From positions 1-64,000 of the forward strand of contig NZ_PKMZ01000009.1 in assembly GCF_002893625.1 (NCBI RefSeq): a stretch of DNA of 64,000 nt, given 5' to 3'. Source of the stretch: Mangrovicella endophytica (GTDB lineage Bacteria; Pseudomonadota; Alphaproteobacteria; Rhizobiales; Rhizobiaceae). The position numbers and the translations under genes were made by a program. Shown here piece after piece: positions 10,480-19,544 of the stretch (the stretch's first letter is position 1; every line of letters starts with the position of its first letter). The notes below the pieces were generated by a model. It was not told the origin of the DNA and ran no database searches. It saw only the letters and a list, made by a program, of their open reading frames with translations.

Positions 10480-11997
10480 TCAGCTCTGCTGCCCGCCGCG
10501 CGCCGCGGCATGGCGATCGAGAATGGCGCGGACGGTCTGGACGAGATGCGTCTCGTCGACGAGTTCCTGGCCCGCACGGGCCTCGCGCCACTCGGCATTG
10601 TCCCCGATCGTTTCGGCGATGCGCTTGCCCTCGATGAGGTCCTTCACTTGCACCTTGGCCGCCGCCTTCTCGTCGGCGCCCTGGATCACCACAACCGGCG
10701 CGTTGCGGCGATCGGCATATTGAAGCTGCTTGCCGAACTGCTTCGGGTTGCCCTGGAACACCTCCACCGGGACGATCGGCTGGCCCGGCGCGTTCAAGGC
10801 GTTGCGCAGGGTCGTTGCCATGCGCTGATAGTCCGCCATGCGGTCGCGGTCCATCACGGTAACGACCACCGGACCGGGGCGCTCGGCAGTATCGAGGCGG
10901 CCGAGATTCTTCAGCGCCGTCTGCAGGCGCGAGACGCCGATGGAGAAGCCCGTCGCCGGCACCGGCTGGCTCATGAAGCGGGAAACGAGGCCGTCATAGC
11001 GCCCCCCGCCGCCGACGGAGCCGAAGCGCACGACCTCGCCCTTTTCGTTGGTGACGTCGAAGAGAAGCTCGGCCTCGAAGACCGGGCCGGTGTAGTATTC
11101 GAGGCCACGGACGACGGACGGATCGATCTTCACCCGGTCGGCATCGTAGCCGGCGGTGCGGCAGGATTCTTCGATGGAGGTGAGTTCAGCCAGCCCGGCA
11201 TCGACGCCGGCCTGCCCGGCGAAGGCACCGCCCACACCCTTAAGACCATCGGCATCGAAGATCGCCAGGACGCGCTCAATGACGTCGGGCGCCAGTTCCG
11301 CACCCTTGGTGAAGTCACCCTTGCCGCCGCTCTCGTCGAGCCGGCCCTTGCCGAGGAGCAGGCTGACGCCTTCCGTGCCGAACTTGTCGAACTTGTCGAG
11401 TGCCCGCAGCACCGTCAGGCGGCGCGGCTGATCGCCCTCCAGGCCAATCGCGTCGAGGATGCCGTCCAGCACCTTGCGGTTGTTGACGCGGATCACGTAC
11501 TGGCCGCGCGGGATGCCGAGCGCCTCCATCGTGTCGGCCATCATCATCGCCATCTCGGCATCGGCCGAAACGTTCGGCGCGCCCACGATGTCGGCGTCGA
11601 ACTGCATGAACTGGCGGAAGCGGCCCGGCCCCGGCTTCTCGTTGCGGAAGACATAGCCTGCCCGGTAGGAGCGATAGGGCTTGGGCAGCGCCTCGTAATT
11701 CTCCGCGACATAGCGGGCGAGCGGCGCCGTCAGGTCGTAGCGCAGGCTCATCCACTGCTCGTCATCGTCGACAAGCGAGAAGACGCCCTCGTTCGGCCGG
11801 TCCGAGTCGGGCAGGAATTTGCCCAGCGCATCCGTATATTCGAACATCGGCGTTTCCACCGGCTCGAAGCCATAGCGCTCGTAGACGTTGCGGATGACAT
11901 CGAGCATCTGCTGCTGCGCGCGCAGGTCGGCAGCGTCGCGATCGACGAAGCCGCGCGGAAGGCGCGGCGAGACGCGCGAGGGCTTCTTCTGAGCCAT
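10480..11997 (-). CDS. hisS: Histidyl-tRNA synthetase
   Basis: 505 residues, longer than the roughly 420 of E. coli HisRS, as expected for the alphaproteobacterial type. Class II motifs are visible: motif 2 region [14 protein letters not shown] and [17 protein letters not shown], the histidine-binding [14 protein letters not shown], and [13 protein letters not shown]. It attaches histidine to tRNA-His. The ATG at 11997 starts [17 protein letters not shown], as in relatives. The cognate tRNA gene lies elsewhere in this window (34979-35055). It is first gene of the hisS-hisZ-hisG operon and divergent from an SMR exporter. Confidence 0.95.
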   Translation of the reverse strand: MAQKKPSRVSPRLPRGFVDRDAADLRAQQQMLDVIRNVYERYGFEPVETPMFEYTDALGKFLPDSDRPNEGVFSLVDDDEQWMSLRYDLTAPLARYVAENYEALPKPYRSYRAGYVFRNEKPGPGRFRQFMQFDADIVGAPNVSADAEMAMMMADTMEALGIPRGQYVIRVNNRKVLDGILDAIGLEGDQPRRLTVLRALDKFDKFGTEGVSLLLGKGRLDESGGKGDFTKGAELAPDVIERVLAIFDADGLKGVGGAFAGQAGVDAGLAELTSIEESCRTAGYDADRVKIDPSVVRGLEYYTGPVFEAELLFDVTNEKGEVVRFGSVGGGGRYDGLVSRFMSQPVPATGFSIGVSRLQTALKNLGRLDTAERPGPVVVTVMDRDRMADYQRMATTLRNALNAPGQPIVPVEVFQGNPKQFGKQLQYADRRNAPVVVIQGADEKAAAKVQVKDLIEGKRIAETIGDNAEWREARAGQELVDETHLVQTVRAILDRHAAARGGQQS

Positions 11998-12190
11998 GGT
12001 GGAATGCCTGCCAACGGGGATGAAGGGCGCCGGGCGAGCCGGCCGATCTCGCGCGCGTGGTACCCGATCGTGGCGACAGCGACAAGTTCGGCACCGGAGA
12101 GGTGGAGCCGCTTCCGCCCAGCGCGGCGCCATGGCAGAAGCGGGAAAGCCAGCGGCCTCCCGCCGGCGTGCCTTCGGCTGGAGCTTGCGC

Positions 12191-12526
12191 GTGGTCCGGA
12201 CCTATCTTCTCCTCGCCATCGCCATCGTCGCCGAGGTGATCGCGACCACTGCCCTTGCCCGCTCAGATGGACTGACCCGGCTCTGGCCGACGCTCGGGGC
12301 GATCGGTGGCTATGCCTTCGCCTTCTGGTTCCTGTCCTTCACGCTGAAGGTGATGCCGACCGGCGTCGTCTACGCGCTCTGGTCCGGACTCGGCATCGTC
12401 CTCATCACCGCTGTGGCCTGGATCTGGTTCAAGCAGGCGCTCGATCTGCCGGCCGTGATCGGCCTCGCGCTGATCCTCGCCGGCGTCATGGTCATCAATC
12501 TGTTCTCCCGCAGCGTCACGCACTGA
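12191..12526 (+). CDS. Small multidrug resistance (SMR/EmrE family) transporter
   Basis: 111 residues with four membrane helices. The N-terminal [19 protein letters not shown] carries the SMR family's key glutamate in TM1; [11 protein letters not shown] matches the conserved TM3 segment. SMR dimers exchange protons for cationic or guanidinium-type compounds. The GTG at 12191 was chosen because a GGAG motif (12180-12183) lies 7 nt upstream and the product has exact SMR length; the alternative ATG at 12131 adds a basic tail without family match. Divergent from hisS, tail to tail with tag. Confidence 0.85.
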   Translation: MVRTYLLLAIAIVAEVIATTALARSDGLTRLWPTLGAIGGYAFAFWFLSFTLKVMPTGVVYALWSGLGIVLITAVAWIWFKQALDLPAVIGLALILAGVMVINLFSRSVTH

Positions 12527-12543
12527 GGCTGCGGCCGGCCGGT

Positions 12544-13191
12544 CTATGAGGGCGGCCGCACGAAGGCGCGGCGCGACGTCTCACACGAATCGCGGCAAGC
12601 GCAGCCGTCGAAGTGGTCGTTGACGAAGCCCATGGCCTGCATGAAGGCGTAGATCGTGGTCGGACCGACGAAGCTGAAGCCGCGCTTCTTCAGCGCCTTC
12701 GAGAGTGCGGCGGAGGCCTGGCTGGTGGTGTTCGCCCGCGCCCATTCGAGCGTCACGCTCTCCGGCCTCTCGTCCGCCTTCGGCTCGAATCGCCAGAGGA
12801 AGGCCGCCAGCGAACCATGCTCGGCCTGCACCTCCAAGGCCCGCTTGGCATTGTTGATGGCCGAGGCGATCTTGCCGCGGTGGCGGATGATACGCGGGTC
12901 CAGCACCAGCCGCTCGATATCGGCCTCGCCCATGGCGGCGACCTCGGCGATGGAAAAGCCGTGGAAGAGTTCGCGAAAGGCCTCGCGCTTCCGCAGGATG
13001 GTGATCCAGGAGAGGCCCGACTGGAAGCCTTCGAGGCAGAGCTTCTCGAACAGGCGATCGTCATCGGCGCTCGGCCGGCCCCACTCCTCGTCGTGATAGC
13101 GGCGATAGAGCGGGTCATCGCCCGCCCAGGCGCACCGCCACGTTCCGTCGGCACCGAGGGCCAGACCGGCCCGTTCGCGATTCTCGTCCAT
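12544..13191 (-). CDS. tag: DNA-3-methyladenine glycosylase I
   Basis: 215 residues. Removes 3-methyladenine from alkylated DNA, the first step of base excision repair. The zinc-snap residues of E. coli Tag are recognisable: C20 (WRCAW), H33 (YHDEEWG), and the C-terminal His/Cys pair in DHFDGC. The segment FQSGLSWITILRKREAFR matches the lesion-binding pocket. The ATG at 13191 is preferred over upstream codons because the Tag domain begins within 20 residues of it. Confidence 0.93.
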   Translation of the reverse strand: MDENRERAGLALGADGTWRCAWAGDDPLYRRYHDEEWGRPSADDDRLFEKLCLEGFQSGLSWITILRKREAFRELFHGFSIAEVAAMGEADIERLVLDPRIIRHRGKIASAINNAKRALEVQAEHGSLAAFLWRFEPKADERPESVTLEWARANTTSQASAALSKALKKRGFSFVGPTTIYAFMQAMGFVNDHFDGCACRDSCETSRRAFVRPPS

Positions 13192-13457
13192 CCCAGATGT
13201 TGGGTCGATGGCCGGCCTCCTGGCAAGGCCATCGTCCAGTCCGCGTGACGCCCACAACGCTTCACGCCCGGCGGTCACCCCATGACCAGCTCGCAAGCGG
13301 AAAGGACGCATTAACCCTGACAAACGGTTTCATCGGGATGCCACCCGGCGACGGCGCCGCCGTTCACCATTCGCTTGCGATTGCGGCCCATCCTTCGACG
13401 CACGGTCGCTGCCTCACCGGCTGACCGCCCCATCGCCATCGGAATGGATCAACCTCC

Positions 13458-14261
13458 ATGCGCAAGCTTTCCATCGCTGCGGCCAGCCTCGTGCTCGCCG
13501 CTTTCGGCGGCATGAGCGACGCTGTCGGACGCGATCGCGGCCAGCCGGCCGTGCAGGTTTCGCCCGATCTCGCCCAGGAGTGGCTCCTGCAGCTGTCGCC
13601 CGGCAGCGGCATCGTGCGCGGCTACACGCGTCCGCACCTCGCCGAACCCGCAGCGGCCTCAGCCCGCAGTGGCGTCGTCCTGTCGGTAGCTCCAGCCGAG
13701 GTCACCTATGCCGCGGCCGTGCCGGGACGCGCCCGTATCGTGACGCGCTCGCAGGCCGGCGTGAAGCCGCGCCAGGCCCGCGCCGTACCGGCCGCCCGCA
13801 GCATCGATCCCGCCTATCTGCCGCAAGACGTCGACTACATCACCAAAGAGGCGCCGGGCACGCTGGTGATCGATACCCGCTCGAAGTTCCTCTACCAGGT
13901 CGGCGAGAATGGCCGTGCCCGCCGCTACGGCGTCGGCGTCGGCAAGCCGGGCTTTGCCTGGGCCGGTACGCACAAGGTGACCGCCAAGCGCGAATGGCCG
14001 GACTGGCGCCCGCCCGCGCAGATGATCGCGCGCGAGAAGAAGAAGGGTAAGATCCTGCCCGTGGTGATGAAGGGCGGCGAGGAGAACCCGCTCGGCGCCC
14101 GCGCGATGTATCTCGGATCCACGCTCTACCGCATCCACGGCACCAACCAGCCCTGGTCGATCGGCAAGGCCGTCTCGTCGGGTTGCATCCGCATGCGCAA
14201 CCAGGATGTCGAAGAGCTCTACGAGACCGTCGGCGTCGGCACGCGCGTGGTTGTGATGTAG
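13458..14261 (+). CDS. L,D-transpeptidase (YkuD domain), first of a tandem pair
   Basis: 267 residues: signal peptide (about 1-24), a proline/alanine-rich spacer, and a C-terminal YkuD domain with the active-site motif I-H-G-T-N ... S-S-G-C-I-R-M, catalytic Cys243. Such periplasmic enzymes form 3-3 peptidoglycan cross-links or attach proteins to peptidoglycan, and are numerous in Hyphomicrobiales, whose walls are rich in 3-3 links. The next gene is a shorter paralogue with the same motifs. Which acceptor it uses cannot be told. Confidence 0.9.
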   Translation: MRKLSIAAASLVLAAFGGMSDAVGRDRGQPAVQVSPDLAQEWLLQLSPGSGIVRGYTRPHLAEPAAASARSGVVLSVAPAEVTYAAAVPGRARIVTRSQAGVKPRQARAVPAARSIDPAYLPQDVDYITKEAPGTLVIDTRSKFLYQVGENGRARRYGVGVGKPGFAWAGTHKVTAKREWPDWRPPAQMIAREKKKGKILPVVMKGGEENPLGARAMYLGSTLYRIHGTNQPWSIGKAVSSGCIRMRNQDVEELYETVGVGTRVVVM

Positions 14262-14402
14262 CTGCAACAGACAGGGCCGGAACGCACCTAAGGGAAAGCC
14301 TTGCGGCGGATCATACCGCCGCTTGTCCCGTTCCGGCCTTGTCAGGCTGACTTATTTTGCCGACCCTCCGGAACCACCGGAGATTGGAGAGGGGAATTCG
14401 CG

Positions 14403-15122
14403 ATGAAACCATCGATGCGCACCGGCATCGCCGCGATGGCCGTCCTGGCCGGACTTGCCGTGGCTGCACCGGCCTCGGCCGATGAAAAGCGCTACAACCA
14501 TGCCACCGGCCGCTGGGAGAAGGTGACAACGGCCCAGCAGCAGCGGATGCGCTACCAGATGAAGTCGCTGCCGGCGCAGTTCCAGCGCCAGGAAGTGCGG
14601 ATCTCGACGCGCGAGAAGCCGGGCACGATCATCGTCGATACCAACCGCAAGCACCTCTACTTTGTCGAGGGGAATGGGCTCGCAACGCGCTACGGCGTTG
14701 GCGTCGGCCGCGAGGGCTTCGGCTGGTCCGGCAACATGTCGATCGGCCGCAAGGCGGAGTGGCCGGGCTGGACGCCGCCGGCCGAGATGATCGTGCGCGA
14801 GCGCAAGGCTGGCCGCATCCTGCCGGCCTATATGGAAGGCGGCCCGGAGAACCCGCTCGGCGCTCGTGCGATGTATCTCTATCGCGGCGGCCGCGACTCG
14901 ATCTACCGCATCCACGGCACCAACCAGCCCTGGACGATCGGCCTCAACATGTCGTCCGGCTGCATCCGGATGATGAACGAGGACGTGACTCATCTCTACG
15001 AGCGGGCGGACCGCGGCACCAAGGTCATCGTGATCGGGCCGGATGGCAAGGGCCGCGACGCGATCTATGCCGATGCCGGACCGGTGCGTAAGGATCTCCT
15101 GAGCGTGCTGTTCGGCGGCTGA
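14403..15122 (+). CDS. L,D-transpeptidase (YkuD domain), second of a tandem pair
   Basis: 239 residues: signal peptide ending near ASA-DE (residue 22), short N-terminal segment, and a YkuD domain with IHGTN and SSGCIRM, catalytic Cys187. It shares with its upstream paralogue the blocks GVGVGxxGFxWxG, PPAxMIxRExK and [10 protein letters not shown], which indicates tandem duplication. The ATG at 14403 follows a GAGAGGGG ribosome-binding site and starts a clean signal peptide (MKPSMRTGIAAMAVLAG). Peptidoglycan 3-3 cross-linking or anchoring is the family role. Confidence 0.9.
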   Translation: MKPSMRTGIAAMAVLAGLAVAAPASADEKRYNHATGRWEKVTTAQQQRMRYQMKSLPAQFQRQEVRISTREKPGTIIVDTNRKHLYFVEGNGLATRYGVGVGREGFGWSGNMSIGRKAEWPGWTPPAEMIVRERKAGRILPAYMEGGPENPLGARAMYLYRGGRDSIYRIHGTNQPWTIGLNMSSGCIRMMNEDVTHLYERADRGTKVIVIGPDGKGRDAIYADAGPVRKDLLSVLFGG

Positions 15123-15151
15123 GGCCGATTTCAGCATCGGAGCGACCATCG

Positions 15152-15177
15152 GGGCTGCCGGCAACGGCGGCCCTTTT
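15152..15177 (+). terminator. Terminator after the L,D-transpeptidase pair
   Basis: GGGCTGCCG (15152-15160), GCAA loop, CGGCGGCCC (15165-15173), one G-T wobble in the stem, then TTTT. It abuts the stop of the convergent glcF. Confidence 0.75.
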
Positions 15178-16515
15178 CTATTCCGCGGCGACGGCTCGCG
15201 GTCGCCGCGACATCGCGGCCAGCCGGGCAGGCGCCTCGCCGCCATAGGCCCAGTCCAGAAGCTCCACCGTATGGAGCACCGGCAGTGGCGTCGCCGAGCC
15301 AATCTGGGTGATGCAGCCGATATTGCCGGTGGCGACGACATCCGGCCAGACCCGCTCGATATTGGCGACCTTGCGGTCGCGCAGGCGCGCGGCGATCTCC
15401 GGCTGCAGGATGTTGTAGGTGCCGGCCGAGCCGCAGCACAGATGCCCCTCAGGCACGTCGCGGACGATGGCGCCGGCTTTCCCCAGCAGCTGCTTGGGCG
15501 CCGCGGTGATCTTCTGACCATGCTGCATCGAGCACGCCGAGTGATAGGCGACGGTGAGATCGAGCGGGCGCTCCGGCGCCGGAAGATCGAGCGCCGCGAT
15601 GAACTCCGTCACGTCCTTGGCGAGCGCCGAAACGCGCGCCGCCTTCTCGGCATAGGCGGGGTCCAGCCGCAGCATGTGGCCGTAGTCCTTGATCGTGGTG
15701 CCGCAGCCGGACGCCGTGACGATGATGGCGTCGAGCAGCCCGCGATCCGCCTCGGCGACCCAGGCATCGATGGTGCCTCGGGCCAGCCGGAGCGCCTGAT
15801 CCTCGCGGCCCATGTGATGGACGAGAGCGCCGCAGCAGCCCTCCCCCTTAGCCACCACGACCTCGATACCGAGGCGGGTGAGAAGCCGGATCGTCGCGGC
15901 GTTGATGGCGGGATCGAGCACCGGCTGCGCGCAGCCTGACAGAAGCGCCACCCGGCCCTTCCGCTTGCCGATCGCCGGATGAACCGCCGCCTCGTCCGTC
16001 GGCAACCGTGCCGGCAGCGAGGCCGGCGCCAGCCGCAGCATGGCGGCGAGCGGACGCAAGGGAGCGATGCCGTCGAGCGTCGCCGCCAACGGTTTGGCGA
16101 GGCGCGCCAGAGCAAGGCTTGCGCGGAACCGCCGGCGATAGGGCAGCACAGACGCGATGAGGGTGCGGATCAGGCGATCCGCCAGCGGCCGACGGTAGGT
16201 CTTCTCGACATGGACCCGCGCGTGGTCGACGAGGTGCATGTAGTTCACGCCCGAGGGGCAGGTCGTCATGCAGGACAGGCAGGACAGGCAGCGGTCGATA
16301 TGGGTGACCGTCTCGGCATCGGCCGGACGGTCGTTCTCCAGCATCTCCTTGATGAGGTAGATGCGCCCCCGTGGCGAATCGAGCTCGTTGCCGAGCGTCA
16401 CATAGGTCGGGCACGTCGCCGTGCAGAAGCCGCAATGGACGCATTTGCGGATGATGCCGGCGGCGTGGCCGGTCTCCGGGTCGTCGAGCTGGGCGGGCGA
16501 GAAGTGAGTCTGCAT
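15178..16515 (-). CDS. glcF: Glycolate oxidase iron-sulfur subunit
   Basis: 445 residues. Two ferredoxin-type 4Fe-4S motifs near the N-terminus (CVHCGFCTATCP and CLSCLSCMTTCP) and two CCG domains (CCGALVHHMG, CCGSAGTYN) identify GlcF. With GlcD and GlcE it oxidises glycolate to glyoxylate, passing electrons to the membrane quinone pool. Unlike typical glcDEF operons, glcF is separated from glcE by about 1.2 kb that holds two opposite-strand lipoprotein genes, so it may need its own promoter in the 200 nt upstream. Confidence 0.94.
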   Translation of the reverse strand: MQTHFSPAQLDDPETGHAAGIIRKCVHCGFCTATCPTYVTLGNELDSPRGRIYLIKEMLENDRPADAETVTHIDRCLSCLSCMTTCPSGVNYMHLVDHARVHVEKTYRRPLADRLIRTLIASVLPYRRRFRASLALARLAKPLAATLDGIAPLRPLAAMLRLAPASLPARLPTDEAAVHPAIGKRKGRVALLSGCAQPVLDPAINAATIRLLTRLGIEVVVAKGEGCCGALVHHMGREDQALRLARGTIDAWVAEADRGLLDAIIVTASGCGTTIKDYGHMLRLDPAYAEKAARVSALAKDVTEFIAALDLPAPERPLDLTVAYHSACSMQHGQKITAAPKQLLGKAGAIVRDVPEGHLCCGSAGTYNILQPEIAARLRDRKVANIERVWPDVVATGNIGCITQIGSATPLPVLHTVELLDWAYGGEAPARLAAMSRRPRAVAAE

Positions 16516-16715
16516 GGCGCCATCCGCTGGGAGGCTGAAATCGTTGCCCTCCTTAGCAGAGAAGTCGCCACGTCGTCGCTGCGGCGTGCTGGCTGCCAGT
16601 TCGCAGCATCCGGCCAGACGCCATCCACAGCCAAGGTGTCGGCACGGACGAGGCGCTCATTGACAGGAATGAGAGCTCAGTCGAACAGTTCGGGCAGCAA
16701 TCTGGGGGGACAACA

Positions 16716-17045
16716 GTGAATATCACGACGATCCGGGTACTGCCGATTGTGGCAGTGCTCTTGAGCGGCTGCGTCACGCAGCCTGGGGGCGACACGGCAT
16801 CGAGCGGCTCGGATGAGCCGCAAGTCGTCGCCTCGGATTGCGAAAAGAGTATCGCGAACGAGAGCGCGGATACCAAGGCCGAGATGGCTCGGATGATGCG
16901 CGTGTCGGTCGCCGCAGCCCCGGCGACACTCTGCAGCCGCCTCGAGAAGGCGAGTAGCGAGGGGCGGATCACCAATGCCGACTGGCTGGCGCTGTCGCAG
17001 GGCGAGTTCTCGCCCGGCATCGTGCGCATCATGCAGGGGCGGTAG
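16716..17045 (+). CDS. Small lipoprotein, family of two paralogues (copy 1)
   Basis: 109 residues starting at GTG, with GGGGGG about 6 nt upstream. A signal peptide ends in the lipobox LLSGC, so Cys19 would be lipidated and the protein anchored in a membrane. The mature part has two more cysteines, C42 and C73, 31 residues apart, possibly a disulfide. The C-terminal half (EMARMMRVSV, AAP-TLC, GRI-NAD-LALSQ, QGR end) closely matches the second copy at 17282-17698. I do not recognise the family. It lies between glcF and glcE on the opposite strand. Confidence 0.7.
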   Translation: MNITTIRVLPIVAVLLSGCVTQPGGDTASSGSDEPQVVASDCEKSIANESADTKAEMARMMRVSVAAAPATLCSRLEKASSEGRITNADWLALSQGEFSPGIVRIMQGR

Positions 17046-17092
17046 AGCGACCTCCGGCTGATCGCTCTTCCGATGATGACTTCAGGCTTCTC

Positions 17093-17130
17093 AAAGGCGG
17101 GGATCGACTGCGACAGTCTCCCCGCCTTTG
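17093..17130 (+). terminator. Strong terminator between the two lipoprotein genes
   Basis: An 11-bp stem AAAGGCGGGGA (17093-17103) with TCCCCGCCTTT (17119-17129) surrounds an inner GACTG-CGA-CAGTC stem. Symmetry makes it usable on both strands, so it could also stop transcripts running from glcE towards glcF. Confidence 0.85.
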
Positions 17131-17281
17131 GGCGTCGCCGCATCTCGCACGGAGCGCCGATGCACGGGCTCTTACGCCTTCAGGTTTGATACGTCACAAG
17201 GCTTCCTGCGATCCAATCACGCCTTGACATGTACAACCTGCGATCAGAACGATGCTCCGATGAGCGGGGGCGTACAGGCGT

Positions 17282-17698
17282 ATGAAGATCCGATTCGTGC
17301 TGGCTGGTGCTGCGTTGCTGCTGACCGGCTGCGTGACACAACCAGAGAACGAGGTGATCAGTAGCAGCGGACCAGAAGGGCAGCAGGCCCGGCTTGCCGC
17401 CTGCATCGTGCGCATGGAAAACGCACATTTCCGCTTCAAGGAAGAGATGGCGCGGATGATGCGTGTGTCCGTCGAGGCGGCGCCGGTGACGCTCTGTACG
17501 CGCGTGCGGCAGGCTGTCGAAAGCGGACGGATTTCGAATGCCGATCGGCTCGCACTGAGCCAGAACCAGCTCTCTCCGGGTCTCGTGCGTATTTTGCAGG
17601 GGCGCGAGGCGCCCGATCGGAGCATTGCTGCCCGGAATTCCGAGCCGAGGACGCCGAAGAAGGGCGAAACGCGGTGGGAGGCCATCTCTGCTGATTAG
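17282..17698 (+). CDS. Small lipoprotein, family of two paralogues (copy 2)
   Basis: 138 residues, ATG preceded by a G-rich ribosome-binding site. Lipobox LLTGC (Cys17), directly followed by VTQP as in copy 1. C41 and C72 keep the same 31-residue spacing as the cysteines of copy 1. The shared core EEMARMMRVSVEAAP-TLC and GRISNADRLALSQ is followed here by a basic extension of about 30 residues (APDRSIAARNSEPRTPKKG...) that copy 1 lacks. Its stop codon overlaps the convergent glcE stop by 4 nt. Function unknown; probably a periplasm-facing lipoprotein. Confidence 0.7.
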   Translation: MKIRFVLAGAALLLTGCVTQPENEVISSSGPEGQQARLAACIVRMENAHFRFKEEMARMMRVSVEAAPVTLCTRVRQAVESGRISNADRLALSQNQLSPGLVRILQGREAPDRSIAARNSEPRTPKKGETRWEAISAD

Positions 17699-18957
17699 GT
17701 CAGCGAGGTCATCCGTCCCGGATTGAGGATACCCTTCGGATCGAACTGATCCTTCAGCCGCTTCGACAAAGCGGCCAACGCCGGCGGCTGCGGCTGGAAG
17801 ACAGGCACCGTTCGGCGAAGGTCGTCCGATGCCCGCACCAGCATCGCATGACCGCCGCCGAAGTGCTGGACGGCGGCACGGACCAGCCCGGCCTCCGCCT
17901 CGCCGCTTTCCATGCGCAGCCAGACAAGGCCGCCCTGCCAGTCGTAAAAGGCATCGATCGCCGCGCGCATACGCAAAGCCATGACGATCTCGTGGCCGCG
18001 CGTCGGCGTTACCGAGAGCCGCCAGACCGGCTTATCGGTGCCATCGGCGAAGGGCACGACGTCGCGAATGTCGCGCCAGACGGTCTGTGACGCCTCGCGC
18101 TCGAGCGTCTCCAGTCGCCCCACGCGAGCCAATGCGGCACCCAGCATCGACGCGCGCGCCGCCACGGACGGGCCGAACCCTTCGAGCCGCAGCAGCGTCG
18201 CGGGATCACGGCCGAGCAGCCCGTCCGCGACGCGGGCGGCGACATAGGCCGGCAGATGCGCGACGCCAGACACTTCGGCCGACGAGCCCATCGCCGCCGC
18301 CATCGCGCCCGCCGCCGCGTCGTCGTCGAGGTCTCGCAGCACCAGCGTCACCTCGGTTTGCGAGGCGGGAAGCACCTTCACGGTGATCGAGGTCATGACG
18401 GCCAGCGTGCCCCAGGAGCCGGTCAGCCCCTTGGAGAGATCATAGCCGGTGACGTTCTTCACCACGCGACCGCCGGACTTGAAGATCTCGCCGCGACCGG
18501 AGACGGCGGTGACGCCGAGAATATGGTCGCGTGCCGCCCCGGCCTTGATGCGTCGGGGACCCGCCAAGTTGCAGGCGATGACGCCGCCGATCGTCCCCTG
18601 TCCACGCTCCATCCCCAGAAGCCTGCCATAGTCGATCGGCTCGAACTCCAGACGCTGGCCGCGTTCCCCGATCAGCTTCTCGATTTCCGCGACCGGCGTG
18701 CCAGCGCCGGCCGAGAGCACCAGCTCATCCGGCTCGTAGAGAGTGATACCGGACAGACCGGAGACGGACAGCATGCACGCGCCGTCCGCAACGGGGCCGC
18801 CGAGCCGACGCTTGGAGCCGGTGCCTTCGACGTCCAGCGCTGTGCCTGTCGCGGCGGCATCGGCGATGATCTCGCGCAGCTCTTCGGCCGAGGTCGGACG
18901 CAACTGTTCCGGTCCTTGGGTCTCCAGCGCTTCGGTCGCTCCTGCGGTAAGCGTCAC
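17695..18957 (-). CDS. glcE: Glycolate oxidase FAD-binding subunit
   Basis: 420 residues. A PCMH-type FAD-binding subunit with the GlcE features: a short form of the GlcD flavin domain (VEGTGSKRRLGGP, GGVIACNLAGPRRIKAGAARD) and C-terminal PFADGTDKPVWRLS and LKDQFDPKGILNPGRM. It works with GlcD and GlcF in glycolate oxidation. Its start overlaps the stop of the upstream Uma2-family gene by 4 nt, so the two are translationally coupled. Confidence 0.93.
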   Translation of the reverse strand: MTLTAGATEALETQGPEQLRPTSAEELREIIADAAATGTALDVEGTGSKRRLGGPVADGACMLSVSGLSGITLYEPDELVLSAGAGTPVAEIEKLIGERGQRLEFEPIDYGRLLGMERGQGTIGGVIACNLAGPRRIKAGAARDHILGVTAVSGRGEIFKSGGRVVKNVTGYDLSKGLTGSWGTLAVMTSITVKVLPASQTEVTLVLRDLDDDAAAGAMAAAMGSSAEVSGVAHLPAYVAARVADGLLGRDPATLLRLEGFGPSVAARASMLGAALARVGRLETLEREASQTVWRDIRDVVPFADGTDKPVWRLSVTPTRGHEIVMALRMRAAIDAFYDWQGGLVWLRMESGEAEAGLVRAAVQHFGGGHAMLVRASDDLRRTVPVFQPQPPALAALSKRLKDQFDPKGILNPGRMTSLT

Positions 18958-19535
18958 GTGACCGGCGTGCCGCGGTAAAGGTCGCCGAGGCGGCAGGTCA
19001 GCCCGAGTTCGAGCAGCTCGATGCGATCCTCGGCGGAGCGGAACACCCGGCCCTGCCAGCCGGCGGCGCGCGACCAGACCTCGCAGGCGATCTCGGCCTG
19101 CGAGAGGATCAGCACATGGAGGCAGTCCGGCGCCTCGGCATAGAGTTCGCGCTTGCGGCCGATGTGCTCGGCCGTGTTGGACGGCGAGACGATCTCAGCT
19201 GCCAGGAAGAAGCGGGTGGCGAAGCGAGCGTCCGTCGCCTCGGCATCGATCACGGCCACATCCGCAGTCGGACGGTAGTCGTCACGACCCGCAACCGCCA
19301 AGCCGACCTCGACCAATGCAAATAGGTCCGGCCGCACCTCATCAAGCGCGCTGTTCAGCTCCTGTGCGAGGTTGAAGGCAATGCGTTGATGGATGAGCGT
19401 CGGCGGCGTCATCATGGCGATCGGCACTCCATCGATCAGCTGCCAACGTTCGTCTGCGGGACGTCCCTCCAAGAATGCCAGGAAGCGGCGTTCGTCAGGG
19501 ATGCGGCCGAGTTGCTTTTCGCGCAGAGCGCTCAT
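18954..19535 (-). CDS. Uma2 family (DUF820) putative endonuclease
   Basis: 193 residues with the PD-(D/E)xK-like layout of Uma2/DUF820 proteins: W-x-LIDG-x-P, a P-P-x-x-x-H segment, R-P-T-A-D-V-A-V (Asp), E-I-V-S-P-S (Glu) and K-R-E-L-Y (Lys). All candidate catalytic residues are present. Uma2 proteins are abundant in cyanobacteria and scattered elsewhere; their function is poorly known. The ATG at 19535 is favoured over GTG 19538 for spacing from GGAGG. It sits between glcD (9-nt gap) and glcE (4-nt overlap), an unusual guest in a metabolic operon. Confidence 0.8.
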   Translation of the reverse strand: MSALREKQLGRIPDERRFLAFLEGRPADERWQLIDGVPIAMMTPPTLIHQRIAFNLAQELNSALDEVRPDLFALVEVGLAVAGRDDYRPTADVAVIDAEATDARFATRFFLAAEIVSPSNTAEHIGRKRELYAEAPDCLHVLILSQAEIACEVWSRAAGWQGRVFRSAEDRIELLELGLTCRLGDLYRGTPVT

Positions 19536-19544
19536 CACACCCTC

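Noticed and set aside
11996-12190. Longer N-terminus for the SMR exporter
   Set aside because: It would add an Arg-rich 65-residue tail that overlaps the hisS start. The GTG at 12191 has a well-spaced GGAG and gives the exact family length.
17093-17130. The palindrome between the lipoprotein genes as a protein-binding operator
   Set aside because: The GC-rich stem bounded by AAA and TTT with an inner stem fits an intrinsic terminator better.
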